A stretch of 64,000 nt of DNA, taken from positions 1-64,000 of the forward strand of contig NZ_JRJG01000029.1 of NCBI RefSeq assembly GCF_000759435.1, in the 5' to 3' direction. The position numbers and the translations under genes are program-made. Source of the DNA: Hoeflea sp. BAL378. Its GTDB lineage: Bacteria; Pseudomonadota; Alphaproteobacteria; Rhizobiales; Rhizobiaceae. The notes under the pieces were generated by a model that worked only from the letters and a program-made list of their open reading frames with translations, made no database searches and was not told the DNA's origin. Shown here piece after piece: positions 19,410-29,184 of this stretch (the first letter of the stretch is position 1; the number at the start of each line of letters is the position of its first letter).

Positions 19410-19654
19410 GGCGGGTCTCCGCTCTTCACCCGGGGTTTCATGATCCGCCGCGGGCCGCCCCGGATCTGCCGTGGCGGCTTCCCGGCCACTGATTAACGTG
19501 TATCTATTGCCAAGCGGGCCGGCCAAACTCCAGCCCCGCGCATGCACTTTCAACAGCCGATTTCGCGGGCAGCACAAGTTTTGACGGCTTTCCGGCTTGA
19601 GTTCACCGGCCATAGGTGGTTGTTTCGGCGATCGGAACACGGGAGATACCGACA

Positions 19655-20584
19655 ATGACAAGAAGACTCACACTCGCAATTGCAACTGTCCTGCTCGCCG
19701 GGACCGCCACCGTTCAGGCCGCGGATTCCGAAGCCTGCAAGACCGTCCGCTTCGCCGATGTCGGCTGGACCGACATCCAGGCCACCACCGCCGTCGCCGG
19801 CGTCGTGCTCGACGCGCTCGGCTACACCCCCGAGGTCCAGGTGCTCAGCGTGCCGGTGACCTACCAGTCGCTCAAGAACAAGGACATGGATGTCTTCCTC
19901 GGCAACTGGATGCCGTCGATGGCGGCCGACGTGCAGCCCTTCCTCGACGACGGCTCGGTCGAAACCGTGGCCCAGAACCTCCAAGGCGCCGGCTACGGCC
20001 TCGTGGTGCCCACCTATGCGGCCGAAGGCGGCGTCAAGAGCCTCACCGACATCGGCAAGTTCAAGGACAAGTTCGACGGCAAGATCTACGGCATCGAGCC
20101 CGGCAATGACGGCAACCGCATCGTGCTCGAGATGATCGCCGATCCGGCCAACGGCCTCGACGGCTTCGAACTAGTCGAGAGCTCGGAAGCCGGCATGCTG
20201 TCGCAGGCCGAGAAGGCCATTAAGAACCAGGAGTGGATCGCGTTCCTCGGCTGGACGCCGCATCCGATCATGGGCGAAATGCCGATCGCCTATCTCGACG
20301 GCATGGGCGATTCCGGCTTCGGCGCCGCCACCGTGCACACCAATGTGCGCGCCGGCTACCTGGACGAATGCCCCAACGCCGGAACTTTCGTGAAGAACCT
20401 GTCCTTCTCGCTGTCCATGGAAAACAAGATCATGGACGACATCCTCAAGGGCACCGACGCCAATGCGGCGGCCCTCGAATGGCTGAAGGCCAATCCGGAC
20501 ACCGTCAAGCCCTGGCTTGAAGGCGTGACCACGTTCGACGGCGGCGACGCCGCGGCGGCCGTGTCGGCCAAGCTCGGAATGTAA
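19655..20584 (+). CDS. choX: Choline ABC transporter substrate-binding protein
   Basis: ChoX captures choline in the periplasm. A 22-residue signal peptide ends VQAAD. Aromatic residues placed like the choline-binding box of Sinorhizobium ChoX are visible: Trp in VGWTDI, Trp in LGNWMPSM, Tyr in GAGYGLVV and Trp in FLGWTPHP. The 309-residue length fits. ATG at 19655 has GGGAG upstream. choW and choV follow; no bet genes are in view, so oxidation to betaine must be encoded elsewhere. Confidence 0.95.
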   Translation: MTRRLTLAIATVLLAGTATVQAADSEACKTVRFADVGWTDIQATTAVAGVVLDALGYTPEVQVLSVPVTYQSLKNKDMDVFLGNWMPSMAADVQPFLDDGSVETVAQNLQGAGYGLVVPTYAAEGGVKSLTDIGKFKDKFDGKIYGIEPGNDGNRIVLEMIADPANGLDGFELVESSEAGMLSQAEKAIKNQEWIAFLGWTPHPIMGEMPIAYLDGMGDSGFGAATVHTNVRAGYLDECPNAGTFVKNLSFSLSMENKIMDDILKGTDANAAALEWLKANPDTVKPWLEGVTTFDGGDAAAAVSAKLGM

Positions 20585-20595
20585 GACTTGCCAAC

Positions 20596-20631
20596 ACCGG
20601 TCCGGAGCCGCATCAACGGCTCCGGACCGGT
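20596..20631 (+). terminator. Intercistronic hairpin choX-choW
   Basis: A perfect 15-bp stem (ACCGGTCCGGAGCCG with its complement) and a six-base loop lie between choX and choW. No T-run follows. Such structures after binding-protein genes often protect the upstream mRNA or partly terminate, giving more binding protein than permease; that role is inferred. Confidence 0.7.
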
Positions 20632-20652
20632 TGACGCGTCGGGGGACACGGC

Positions 20653-21507
20653 ATGGATGGATGGACGAGTTTCATAACGGCCTGGAAGATTCCGGTCGGG
20701 CAATGGGGAAAGAGCTTCTTCAATTTCCTCACCGACAATTTCGAGTTCGTCTTCGACGCCATCGCCGATTCCCTCAAATACCTGCTCGACAGCATGATCG
20801 ACGGCCTGCTGTGGCTGCCGCCGGTGGTCCTCGTCCTGGCGATCGCGCTCTTGGGCTGGCGCATCCAGAAATCCTGGAGACTGGCGCTCGGCATCGTGCT
20901 CGGGCTGCTCTTCATCATCAACCAGGGCCTGTGGAAGGAAACCGTCGAAACGCTGGTTCTGGTGATCTCGGCGGCTTTCATGTCCATGCTCATCGGCGTG
21001 CCGATCGGCATCTTCCTGGCGCATCGGCCGAGGGTCTACACCTATGTGCAGCCGATCCTCGACCTGATGCAGACGATGCCGACCTTCGTCTACCTGATCC
21101 CGGTGCTGATCCTGTTCGGCCTCGGCCTGGCGCCCGGCCTGCTGGTCACCATTATCTTCGCCTCGCCCGCGCCGATCCGGCTCACCTATCTCGGCATCAC
21201 CTCGGTGCCCCGCCCGATGATCGAGGCGGGCATGGCCTTCGGCGCCTCGCACCAGCAACTGCTGAGGAAAGTCGAGCTGCCCGCCGCCCTGCCGACCATC
21301 ATGGCCGGCCTCACCCAGTGCATCATGCTGTCGTTGTCGATGGTGGTGATCGCCGCCCTGATCGGCGCCAACGGGCTCGGCAAGCCGGTGGTACGGGCGC
21401 TCAACACGGTCAATATCCCGCTCGGCCTCGAGGCCGGCATCGCCATCGTCATTCTCGCCATCATCCTCGACCGCATCTGCCGCGTCCGCATCGGAGCCAC
21501 CTCATGA
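20653..21507 (+). CDS. choW: Choline ABC transporter permease
   Basis: A 284-residue inner-membrane protein with about six helices starting near residue 55. The BPD transporter signature is seen near AGMAFGASHQQLLRKVELP (about residues 193-211), where the permease contacts the ATPase. It is the ProW/OpuAB-type subunit. The stop overlaps the choV start (ATGA), which couples their translation. Confidence 0.93.
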   Translation: MDGWTSFITAWKIPVGQWGKSFFNFLTDNFEFVFDAIADSLKYLLDSMIDGLLWLPPVVLVLAIALLGWRIQKSWRLALGIVLGLLFIINQGLWKETVETLVLVISAAFMSMLIGVPIGIFLAHRPRVYTYVQPILDLMQTMPTFVYLIPVLILFGLGLAPGLLVTIIFASPAPIRLTYLGITSVPRPMIEAGMAFGASHQQLLRKVELPAALPTIMAGLTQCIMLSLSMVVIAALIGANGLGKPVVRALNTVNIPLGLEAGIAIVILAIILDRICRVRIGATS

Positions 21508-22565
21508 GCCATGATGCCGACCGCGGCTCGGTCCGCATTCAGAACGTGTCCATCATCTTCGGCGACAACACCGCCGAGAGCCTGGCGCTCGCCGATGCGG
21601 GCAAGTCGCGCACCGAGATCCAGGAGGCCACCGGCGACGTGCTGGGCGTGCATGACTGCACCGTCGACATCAACGAGGGCGAGATCCTGGTGCTGATGGG
21701 CCTGTCGGGCTCGGGCAAGTCGACGCTGCTGCGCGCCATCAACCGCCTGAACCCGATCAGCCGCGGCACGCTGATCGTCAATTGCGGCGACGAGACCGTC
21801 GATGTCGCGACCTGCGACGCCAGGCGGCTCAAGCAGTTGCGTATGGACACCGTGTCGATGGTGTTTCAGCAGTTCGGCCTGCTGCCGTGGCGCACGGTCT
21901 GCGACAATGTCGGCTTCGGCCTCGAGATCTCCGGCGTGCCCAAGGCCGAGCGCGACGCCCGCGTCACAAAGCAACTGGCGCTGGTGGGCCTCTCCGACTG
22001 GGCCGACCGCATGGTGGCGGAACTGTCCGGCGGCATGCAGCAGCGCGTCGGCCTCGCCCGCGCCTTCGCCACCGGCGCGCCGATCCTTCTGATGGACGAG
22101 CCTTTCTCGGCGCTCGACCCGCTGATCCGCACGCGGCTGCAGGACGAATTGCTGGAGCTGCAGTCGCGGCTGGGCAAGACCATCGTCTTCGTCAGCCACG
22201 ACCTCGACGAGGCCATGAAACTCGGCAACCGCATCGCCATCATGGAAGGCGGGCGCATCATCCAGTGCGGCACGCCGCGCGAGATCGTAAACTCGCCGGT
22301 CAACCAGTATGTCGCCGATTTCGTCGCCAACATGAACCCGATCGCCATGCTGTCGGCGCGCGACGTGATGGCCCCGGGCAGGCCGGACGCCCAGCGCGGC
22401 CAATCGCCGCTGTCGGCCTCCGTCACCCCCGACACACCGCTGTCCGAGGTGATGGACGCGCTAGCCAGGCGGGATGGGACAATCGGCGTTATTGACAACG
22501 GCGTGATCGCAGGCTCCATCACTGCCGAAGACATTGTCCGGGGCCTGACACGGCACCGCCGCTAG
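21504..22565 (+). CDS. choV: Choline ABC transporter ATP-binding protein
   Basis: A 353-residue ATPase of the ProV/OpuAA type. Walker A is GLSGSGKST (about 70), the signature LSGGMQQRVGLARA, Walker B LLMDEPFSALD, and the switch His in VSHDLDEA. The C-terminal 80 residues (about 275-353) form a short CBS-like region. A glycine-betaine-type insert before the Walker A (FGDNTAESLALADAG) is typical of this subfamily. Start at 21504 overlaps the choW stop. Confidence 0.94.
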   Translation: MSHDADRGSVRIQNVSIIFGDNTAESLALADAGKSRTEIQEATGDVLGVHDCTVDINEGEILVLMGLSGSGKSTLLRAINRLNPISRGTLIVNCGDETVDVATCDARRLKQLRMDTVSMVFQQFGLLPWRTVCDNVGFGLEISGVPKAERDARVTKQLALVGLSDWADRMVAELSGGMQQRVGLARAFATGAPILLMDEPFSALDPLIRTRLQDELLELQSRLGKTIVFVSHDLDEAMKLGNRIAIMEGGRIIQCGTPREIVNSPVNQYVADFVANMNPIAMLSARDVMAPGRPDAQRGQSPLSASVTPDTPLSEVMDALARRDGTIGVIDNGVIAGSITAEDIVRGLTRHRR

Positions 22566-22615
22566 GCACACCCGCGTCAGGACCGGATCCGGAGAGCATT
22601 CAGGGAGAATGATGC

Positions 22616-23377
22616 ATGCAAGTTAAGGGAAATGCCGCGATCGTCACCGGTGGAGGCTCCGGGCTCGGCGCAGCCACCGCGCGCGCCTTGGCGGCCGCCG
22701 GCGCGAAGGTCTCGCTGCTCGACGTCAACCTGGCCCAGGCCGAGAAGGTGGCCGGCGAAATCGGCGGCAAGGCGATCGCCTGCGACGTCGCCGACGCGGC
22801 CGCCGCCGAGGCTGCGCTGGCGCGGGCCGCGGAAGCCTTCGGCGAGGCCCGCATCCTGATCAATTGCGCCGGCATCGCCCCCGCGGTGCGGGTGGTGGGC
22901 CGGGAAGGCCCGCATGATCTTAATCTTTTCCGCAAGGTGATCGAGGTCAACCTGATCGGCAGCTTCAACATGCTGCGGCTGTTCTCCGACCGCGCCTCGA
23001 AGCTTGAGCCGCTCGCCGACGGCGAACGCGGCGTGGTGATCTCCACCGCCTCCGTCGCCGCCTTCGACGGCCAGATCGGCCAGGCCGCCTATTCGGCCTC
23101 CAAGGGCGGTGTGCACGCCATGGCGCTGCCGATCGCCCGCGAACTGGCCCGCTTCGGCATCAGGGTCATGACCATCGCGCCGGGCATTTTCGCCACGCCG
23201 ATGCTGCTCGGCATGCCGCAGGAGGTGCAGGACAGCCTCGGCGCCTCCGTGCCCTTCCCCTCGCGCCTCGGACAGCCCGAGGAATATGCGAGCCTGGCCC
23301 TGCACATCATCGGCAATGTCATGCTCAACGGCGAGACCATCCGCCTCGACGGCGCAATCCGGATGGCGCCCAAGTAA
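22616..23377 (+). CDS. SDR-family oxidoreductase, 3-hydroxyacyl-CoA dehydrogenase-like
   Basis: The Rossmann motif TGGGSGLG (about residues 12-19), NCAG, catalytic Ser in STASVAAF and YSASKGG define a classical [27 protein letters not shown] and the C-terminal [12 protein letters not shown] match the HSD10-like type 2 3-hydroxyacyl-CoA dehydrogenases. The substrate is not proven. It follows choV by 50 bases and could be on the same transcript. GGGAG precedes the ATG. Confidence 0.85.
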   Translation: MQVKGNAAIVTGGGSGLGAATARALAAAGAKVSLLDVNLAQAEKVAGEIGGKAIACDVADAAAAEAALARAAEAFGEARILINCAGIAPAVRVVGREGPHDLNLFRKVIEVNLIGSFNMLRLFSDRASKLEPLADGERGVVISTASVAAFDGQIGQAAYSASKGGVHAMALPIARELARFGIRVMTIAPGIFATPMLLGMPQEVQDSLGASVPFPSRLGQPEEYASLALHIIGNVMLNGETIRLDGAIRMAPK

Positions 23378-23382
23378 CTGCC

Positions 23383-24138
23383 ATGAAGGAACCGGTCAAA
23401 ACCATTCGTGACACGGATGAAGACGCCCGCCGGCTCGCGCGCCGGCTGGTCCGGAGCGCCCGGTACGGGGCGATCGGCGTGATCGAGCCCGGCACCGGTT
23501 TCCCCTTTGTCAGCCGCGTCCTGACCGGGCTCGATGTCGACGGTGCGCCGCTGATCCTGATTTCCGGCCTTTCGGTGCACACCGACGCGCTTCTGGCCGA
23601 CCCGCGCGCCTCGCTGCTGTTCGGCGAACCCGGCAAGGGCGATCCGCTGGCCCATCCCCGCATCAGCGTGCGCACCCGCGCCGAGCGGATCCGGCGGGAC
23701 GACCCGGCCCATGCGCGCATGCGCGCGCGCTTCATCGCCCGCCATCCCAAGGCGGCGCTCTATGTGGACTTTCCCGATTTCGCCTTTTTCCGAATGACCC
23801 CGCAGTCGGCCAACATGAATGGCGGCTTCGGAAAGGCGTTCCTGCTCGAAGCCGGCGACCTGCTGATCGACTCGCCGGCCATCGCCGACGTGGCGCAACT
23901 CGAGCCGAGCGCCATTGCCCACATGAACGCCGATCATCCTGGCACGGCCGATCTCTACGCCCGGGTTCTGGGCAAATCGAAGAAAACCGGATGGACCCTC
24001 TGCGGCGTCGATTGTGCCGGTCTGGACCTGTCGAACCTTGACGAACTGATGCGCATCGAATTTGATGAGCCCCTGAGTCAAGCCTCTGAATTGCAAACGA
24101 AACTTGTACAACTTTCGCGTTTCGCACGCGAAAAATAG
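23383..24138 (+). CDS. HugZ-like heme-utilisation / PNPOx-fold protein
   Basis: The N-terminal 160 residues form a split-barrel of the pyridoxamine-phosphate-oxidase type (VSRVLTGLDVDGAPLILISGLSVHT). The C-terminal 80 residues resemble DUF2470, with AIAHMNADHPGTADLYA. This domain pair is found in HugZ-type heme oxygenases and related proteins of unknown role. No heme genes are nearby, so I leave the activity open. It begins five bases after the SDR stop and is probably co-transcribed. Confidence 0.8.
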   Translation: MKEPVKTIRDTDEDARRLARRLVRSARYGAIGVIEPGTGFPFVSRVLTGLDVDGAPLILISGLSVHTDALLADPRASLLFGEPGKGDPLAHPRISVRTRAERIRRDDPAHARMRARFIARHPKAALYVDFPDFAFFRMTPQSANMNGGFGKAFLLEAGDLLIDSPAIADVAQLEPSAIAHMNADHPGTADLYARVLGKSKKTGWTLCGVDCAGLDLSNLDELMRIEFDEPLSQASELQTKLVQLSRFAREK

Positions 24139-24240
24139 GGGTGTACAGCGGCGGGTTTTTAGTCGACATAAGACAAATCACTTTTTGAGTATACGTTTAC
24201 ATATGATTTAAGCCGCGCAGGCTGGCACGAGAGACACTTC

Positions 24241-24537
24241 ATGTTCGATCCTCAGGGTTTGGAAGCGCATTCCGGGGAAGCAGCCGACCTTCTGGCGGCG
24301 ATGGGAAATCAGAAACGGATGATGATCCTGTGCAATCTCGCCAAGGGCGAGATGCAGGTCGGGGCGCTGGCCGAGAAAGTCGCGTTGAGCCAGTCGGCTC
24401 TGTCCCAGCACCTCGCCAAGCTCAGGACCCGCAATCTGGTCAAGACCCGCCGCGATGCCCAGGCGATCTATTATTCGATCGATTCGGAACCGGTCCAGCT
24501 CCTGCTGCGCACGCTCAGCGACATCTACTGCCGCTGA
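24241..24537 (+). CDS. ArsR-family regulator, NolR-like
   Basis: A 98-residue winged-helix regulator. LLAAMGNQKRMMILCNL, LSQSALSQHLAKLR and TRRDAQAIYYSIDSEPV closely resemble rhizobial NolR, which represses nodulation and other genes. The metal-binding ELCVCDL-type site of ArsR/SmtB is absent, as in NolR. The AT-rich region just upstream (24150-24215) probably holds its promoter. It lies next to the copper genes, but that need not mean copper control. Confidence 0.85.
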   Translation: MFDPQGLEAHSGEAADLLAAMGNQKRMMILCNLAKGEMQVGALAEKVALSQSALSQHLAKLRTRNLVKTRRDAQAIYYSIDSEPVQLLLRTLSDIYCR

Positions 24538-24580
24538 GCCCCTGGTCCGGATGCGGCGTCAGGGTGCTTGACGTCAGCCC

Positions 24581-24601
24581 TTGACCCTCCCCATATGAGG
24601 G
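24581..24601 (+). promoter_or_regulatory. Possible MerR-type (HmrR/CueR) copper promoter
   Basis: TTGACC (24581-24586) resembles a -35 box and overlaps a short dyad, CCCTC (24585-24589) and GAGGG (24597-24601). In rhizobia HmrR acts at CTTGACCTTCC-type dyads in copper promoters, and this looks similar. A -10 box at the expected 19-base spacing is not clear, so this is tentative. Confidence 0.3.
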
Positions 24602-24617
24602 AAAAAGGATCACGGAC

Positions 24618-24830
24618 ATGACAGTTACACTCAAGATAGACGGGATGCATTGCGGCGGCTGCGTGCGGTCGGTGGAAAAGGCCGTGCAGGCGATCGACGG
24701 CGTGTCGAATGTCAGCGTCAGCCTCGAAAAGGCGGAGCTGACCGCGGATGTGGCGAGCGCCGACCTGATCGGAGCGCTCAAGGGCGCCGTCGAGGATTGC
24801 GGATTCGATGTGACCGGCGCCTCGGCGTGA
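24618..24830 (+). CDS. copZ: Heavy-metal-associated domain protein, copper chaperone
   Basis: A 70-residue single HMA domain. GMHCGGC (about residues 9-15) supplies the two thiols that hold Cu(I), and the remainder fits the ferredoxin-like fold. It probably hands copper to the P-type ATPase encoded 10 bases downstream. AAAGGA precedes the ATG. Confidence 0.9.
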   Translation: MTVTLKIDGMHCGGCVRSVEKAVQAIDGVSNVSVSLEKAELTADVASADLIGALKGAVEDCGFDVTGASA

Positions 24831-24840
24831 GGTCCCGCCG

Positions 24841-27072
24841 GTGACCGCCAAGCCCGACCATGTGACCTTCGACATCACCGGCATGACCTGCGCGAGCTGC
24901 TCGGCGCGGGTGGAGAAGGTGCTGTCGCGCCAGCCCGGCGTCTCCGATGCCCGGGTCAATCTGGCGCTGGAGCGGGCCGATATCGAGGGCGACGGGCTTG
25001 ATCCCGCGACGCTTGCCGACGCCATCGGGCGCGCCGGCTTCGGCGCGGTGCTGCGGCGCGACGATTTCGCCGCCCATCGCGCCGCCGACGAGGCCCAAGC
25101 GGTCCAGCGCCGCGCCGACGAGCGCCAGACGTTGCTCCGGCTGGTCGTATCGGCGGTGCTGACGCTGCCGATCGTGATCGGCATGCTGCCGATGATGACC
25201 GGGCTCGGCCAAGCCTGGATCTCGCCGCTCTGGCAGGCGCTGCTCGCCACCGGCGTGATGGCCGTCTCGGGCAGCAGGTTCTGGCGCGAGGCCACCGGCG
25301 CCCTGCGCGGCGGTTCGGCCAACATGGCCGTGCTGGTGAGCCTCGGCACCGGCGTCGCCTATGGCTGGTCGATCTGGGTGATGCTGCGCGGCTGGGCCGA
25401 TCCTCACGCCGCCCATGGCGCCATGACCGCGCATCTGCATTTCGAGGCGGCGGCCGTCGTGCTGACGCTGGTCATGCTCGGCAAGTATCTCGAAGCGCGC
25501 GCCAAATCCGGTGCTGCCGGGGCGTTGCGCGCGCTGGGCCATCTGCAGCCCGACACGGCCGACCGCCGGTCCGCCGACGGCTCGGTGCTGACCGTCCCGG
25601 TCGAACAGCTCGTGGCCGGCGACACGATCCTGATCCGGCCGGGCGCGCGGGTTCCCGCCGACGGCGTGATCCTGACCGGCCAGTCCTCGCTCGACGAGGC
25701 CATGGTGACGGGCGAAAGCATGTCGGTGGCGCGCGGACCGGGAGACCTTGTCATCACTGGCACCACCAACACAGACGGCGTCCTCGAGGTCGAAGTCCGC
25801 GCCGTCGGCGCCGACACGCGGCTTGCCCGCATGACCCGCCTGGTCGAGGAAGCCCAGACCGGCCATGCGCCGGTGCAGAAGCTGGTCGACCGGATCTCGG
25901 CGGTGTTCGTGCCCCTCGTCATCGCGCTCGCCACGCTTGCCGGCTGGATGCTCGCCGGCGCCGATTTCGAGACCGCCATGGTCGCCGCCGTCGCGGTGCT
26001 TGTCATCGCCTGCCCCTGCGCGCTCGGCCTCGCCACGCCCACCGCGCTCGTGGCCGGCACCGGCGCGGCCGCGCGGGCCGGGATCCTCATCCGGGACATC
26101 GAGACGCTCGAACGCGCCACCGACATCCGGGCCGTGGCCTTCGACAAGACCGGGACGCTGACCATGGGTGCGCCGACGGTCGCCGGCCTGCACCCGGTTT
26201 CAGGCATCAACGAGGCGGAGCTGCTGCGCCTGGCCGCCGCGCTGGAAACGGCCAGCGAGCATCCGCTGGGCCGCGCCATCCTGTCGCGCGCCGAAGCCGA
26301 CGGCGTGACGGTCTCCCCGGCGTCGGCGATCCGGGCAGTGCCGGGCCGCGGGCTCGAAGGCCTGCATGAAGGCAGGATGCTCCGCGTCGGCTCGGAGCGC
26401 TTTCTGGCCGAGGCCGGGATCGACACAAGCCAGGCCGGCGACATCGCCGCGGGCGGTGGCGCGGGCACCCTCGCCTGGGTCGCCGCGGACGAGACGCTTC
26501 TGGGCGTGATCCGCCTTGCCGACGAGATCCGCCCGCACTCGCGCCAGGCGCTCGACGAACTGGCCCGCCGCGGCCTCGCCACCATCATGCTGACGGGCGA
26601 CAACGAGGCCACCGCGCAGGCGATCGCCAGGAAGGCCGGCGTCACCGACATCCGCGCCGGATTGCTGCCGGGCGAAAAGCTCGACGCCATCCGCGCGCTC
26701 ACGGGCACGACCGGCGGCCATGTGGCCTTTGTCGGCGACGGGCTCAACGACGCCCCTGCGCTGGCCGCGGCCAATCTCGGCATCGCCATGGCCGGCGGCG
26801 CCGACGCCGCGCGGGAGGCCGCCGCGATCACGCTGATGCGGCCCGACCTTCGCCTGGTGCCCGCGGCGTTCGACGTCGCCTCGAGGACCAGGCGCACCAT
26901 CCGGCAGAATCTCGGCTGGGCCTTCGTCTACAATCTGATCGGTATTCCGCTGGCGGCCTTCGGCCTGCTGCCGCCGGTCTTCGCCGGCGCCGCGATGGCG
27001 TTCTCGTCGGTGAGCGTGGTCGCCAATTCCGCACTGATGGCGCGCTGGAAGCCCAGCCTGCCGCCCGAATAG
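24841..27072 (+). CDS. copA: Copper-translocating P1B-type ATPase
   Basis: The 743-residue pump exports Cu(I) across the inner membrane. One N-terminal HMA domain (GMTCASC, about 14-20) precedes eight predicted helices. The transport motif is CPCALG (about residue 391), with TGES, DKTGTLT (phosphorylated Asp, about 436), SEHPLG and GDGLNDAPAL. The start is GTG at 24841, with GAGGT upstream. It is coupled to the HMA chaperone gene. In rhizobia the equivalent is often called actP. Confidence 0.96.
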   Translation: MTAKPDHVTFDITGMTCASCSARVEKVLSRQPGVSDARVNLALERADIEGDGLDPATLADAIGRAGFGAVLRRDDFAAHRAADEAQAVQRRADERQTLLRLVVSAVLTLPIVIGMLPMMTGLGQAWISPLWQALLATGVMAVSGSRFWREATGALRGGSANMAVLVSLGTGVAYGWSIWVMLRGWADPHAAHGAMTAHLHFEAAAVVLTLVMLGKYLEARAKSGAAGALRALGHLQPDTADRRSADGSVLTVPVEQLVAGDTILIRPGARVPADGVILTGQSSLDEAMVTGESMSVARGPGDLVITGTTNTDGVLEVEVRAVGADTRLARMTRLVEEAQTGHAPVQKLVDRISAVFVPLVIALATLAGWMLAGADFETAMVAAVAVLVIACPCALGLATPTALVAGTGAAARAGILIRDIETLERATDIRAVAFDKTGTLTMGAPTVAGLHPVSGINEAELLRLAAALETASEHPLGRAILSRAEADGVTVSPASAIRAVPGRGLEGLHEGRMLRVGSERFLAEAGIDTSQAGDIAAGGGAGTLAWVAADETLLGVIRLADEIRPHSRQALDELARRGLATIMLTGDNEATAQAIARKAGVTDIRAGLLPGEKLDAIRALTGTTGGHVAFVGDGLNDAPALAAANLGIAMAGGADAAREAAAITLMRPDLRLVPAAFDVASRTRRTIRQNLGWAFVYNLIGIPLAAFGLLPPVFAGAAMAFSSVSVVANSALMARWKPSLPPE

Positions 27073-27110
27073 GCCCCCGCCTGACGCCCCGCGCCGATCG
27101 CAAAACGAAG

Positions 27111-27137
27111 CGGGCCCGTTTCGAGGAAACGGGCCCG
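27111..27137. terminator. Shared terminator between copA and chemoreceptor gene
   Basis: A perfect 12-bp stem (CGGGCCCGTTTC with GAAACGGGCCCG) and three-base loop lie between the convergent copA and chemoreceptor genes. ATTT follows on the plus strand. It could serve both directions. Confidence 0.75.
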
Positions 27138-27163
27138 GATTTCGGTGTGTCTGGCGTCGGGTC

Positions 27164-29110
27164 CTAGAACTCTTCCCAACTGTCCTGGGCGACCGCGGCG
27201 TTGCCCTGGCTGCGCAGTTGCGGGCGGGCCCGACCGGCGGAAGCCTGCTGGGCAGCCTGCTGAGGGGCCGCGGCCATGGTCCGGGCGGTTGAGCGCAGGG
27301 CGGCCGACTGCGCGGTCGCCGCGCCGTCGATGGTGAACTGCGAGATCAGCTCGCGCAGCTTGCCGGCTTCGGCGGCGAGTTCCGCCGAGGCCGCGTTGGA
27401 CTGCTCCACCATCGCTGCGTTCTGCTGCGTGGTCTGGTCGAGCGAGTTGACAGCCTGGTTGACCTCGGACAGGCCGGTGGACTGCTCCTTGGCCGAAATC
27501 GCGATCGCATCCATGTGCGTGTTGATCTCGGTGATGAAGCCGCCGATGGTGCGCAGCGCTTCGCTCGCCTTGCGGACCAGATCGACGCCGCTCGAAACCT
27601 CGCTCGACGAATTGTGGATCAACTGCTTGATTTCCTTGGCGGCATTGGCTGAGCGCTGGGCCAGTTCGCGCACTTCCTGGGCCACCACCGCGAAGCCCCT
27701 GCCGGCTTCCCCGGCGCGCGCCGCCTCGACGCCGGCGTTGAGCGCCAGGAGGTTGGTCTGGAAAGCGATCTCGTCGATCACGCCGATGATGTTGGAGATC
27801 TGCTTGGAGCTCTCCTCGATGCGGCGCATCGCATCCTCGGCCTGGCCGACGACCTGGGACGACTGGTTGGCCGAGGAATTGGCCTGGGAGGCCACGCCGC
27901 GCGCTTCATCGGTGCGTTTGGTCGAATTGGCCACGTTGGCGGTGATTTCTTCGACCGCGGCGGCGGTCTCCTCGAGCGCAGCGGCCTGACGCTCGGTGCG
28001 CTTGGACAGGTCGTCGGTGCCGTTGGCGATTTCGCGGGTGCCGGTTTCCATGACCGACACGCTCTGCGTGATCGATCCCATCGTCGCGCTCAACTGCCGG
28101 ATCGACTGGTTGAAGTCATGGCGCAGGGCCTCGAAGTCCGGCGCGAAGGGCTCGTCGAGTTGGAACGACAGGTCTCCGGCGGCAAGCCGCTGCAGACCGG
28201 TCGCGAGCCCCGAAGTCGCGATCTTGAGGCGGGCGGCGGCATCCGCTTCGGCCCGTTCCTGGTCGGCGATGCGATCTGCCTCGGCCTGCTTGCGGTTCTG
28301 CTCGGCCTCGGCCTGCAGCCGCCGGTTGGCGAGGCCAGCTTCGCGGAAGACCTGCATGGACTCGGCCATCCTGCCGATCTCGTCCTTGCCGCCCTTCTCG
28401 ATGGTGACGTCGAGTTCGCCCTTGGCCAGGCGTGCGGTGATGTCGGCGAGCCGGCTCAGCGGCCGCGACACGAGCTGGAAGTTCATGAGCCCCATCAGCG
28501 CCGCGACAACCGCCACGACGACGGCCGCCGCCAGGCTGATATATTCGACGGCGGTGAGCGCCGCTTTCTCTTCGGTCGCCGCATCGAGCGCCTGCTGCTG
28601 CAGCGACGAGGCCACCGCTGCGATCTTGGCGTCGAACTGGCCGAGGAGCGCGGCACCGTCGCCGGTCAGTTCCAGCGCGCGCGCCAGTTCCACCGTCATC
28701 GGATCGCGCATCAGTTTGATCTGCCGGTCGACCATCGAGCTGCGCCACTCGCCGATGGCCTGGAAGGCTTCCCTGAACATCGCCAGTTCGGCGGGGGCGA
28801 CCTCGCTGTAGAGCGTTTCCAGCTCGGCGGTCTGCGCGTCGATTTCGGCGCCGAGGGTCTCGTAGACGGCGACGAAGTCGCGGTTGCCCGTGAGCAGGAA
28901 GTTCTTGAGCGCGAGATTCGCCTGATGGACATCATCCGTCAGTTCGGCCGTCTCGTTGGACAGCCGTCCCATCGACTGGCTGTGGTCGACCATCTTGGTC
29001 ACCGTGACCGCCCTTGTGTAGATGAAGCCGGAGGCGGCGATCGCGATGAAGGCAAGGATTGCGAAAGCCGCAAAACCCTTTGTGCTGACGGAGATATTCT
29101 TGAGCATCAT
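27164..29110 (-). CDS. Methyl-accepting chemotaxis protein
   Basis: The 648-residue receptor has a transmembrane helix at about 10-30, a four-helix-bundle-type periplasmic domain (about 32-190), a second helix (about 192-212), HAMP (about 215-270) and a long coiled-coil signalling domain. The tip contains [20 protein letters not shown] and [15 protein letters not shown]. The C-terminus ends SWEEF, which fits the xWxxF tether used to recruit CheR/CheB. It lies 74 bases downstream of a secreted sensor-like gene. Confidence 0.95.
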   Translation of the reverse strand: MMLKNISVSTKGFAAFAILAFIAIAASGFIYTRAVTVTKMVDHSQSMGRLSNETAELTDDVHQANLALKNFLLTGNRDFVAVYETLGAEIDAQTAELETLYSEVAPAELAMFREAFQAIGEWRSSMVDRQIKLMRDPMTVELARALELTGDGAALLGQFDAKIAAVASSLQQQALDAATEEKAALTAVEYISLAAAVVVAVVAALMGLMNFQLVSRPLSRLADITARLAKGELDVTIEKGGKDEIGRMAESMQVFREAGLANRRLQAEAEQNRKQAEADRIADQERAEADAAARLKIATSGLATGLQRLAAGDLSFQLDEPFAPDFEALRHDFNQSIRQLSATMGSITQSVSVMETGTREIANGTDDLSKRTERQAAALEETAAAVEEITANVANSTKRTDEARGVASQANSSANQSSQVVGQAEDAMRRIEESSKQISNIIGVIDEIAFQTNLLALNAGVEAARAGEAGRGFAVVAQEVRELAQRSANAAKEIKQLIHNSSSEVSSGVDLVRKASEALRTIGGFITEINTHMDAIAISAKEQSTGLSEVNQAVNSLDQTTQQNAAMVEQSNAASAELAAEAGKLRELISQFTIDGAATAQSAALRSTARTMAAAPQQAAQQASAGRARPQLRSQGNAAVAQDSWEEF

Positions 29111-29184
29111 ACACGTCCTGTGGTGTCATGGCAGGCGCGGTGCGCGGGAGGTAAGCTGCCGCTGCGCGCTGCAATTTCTTGGGT

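Noticed and set aside
20631-22565. A single 644-codon reading of the choV frame running through choW
   Set aside because: The first 290 codons are an out-of-frame reading of choW with no family likeness. ChoV starts at ATG 21504, overlapping the choW stop.
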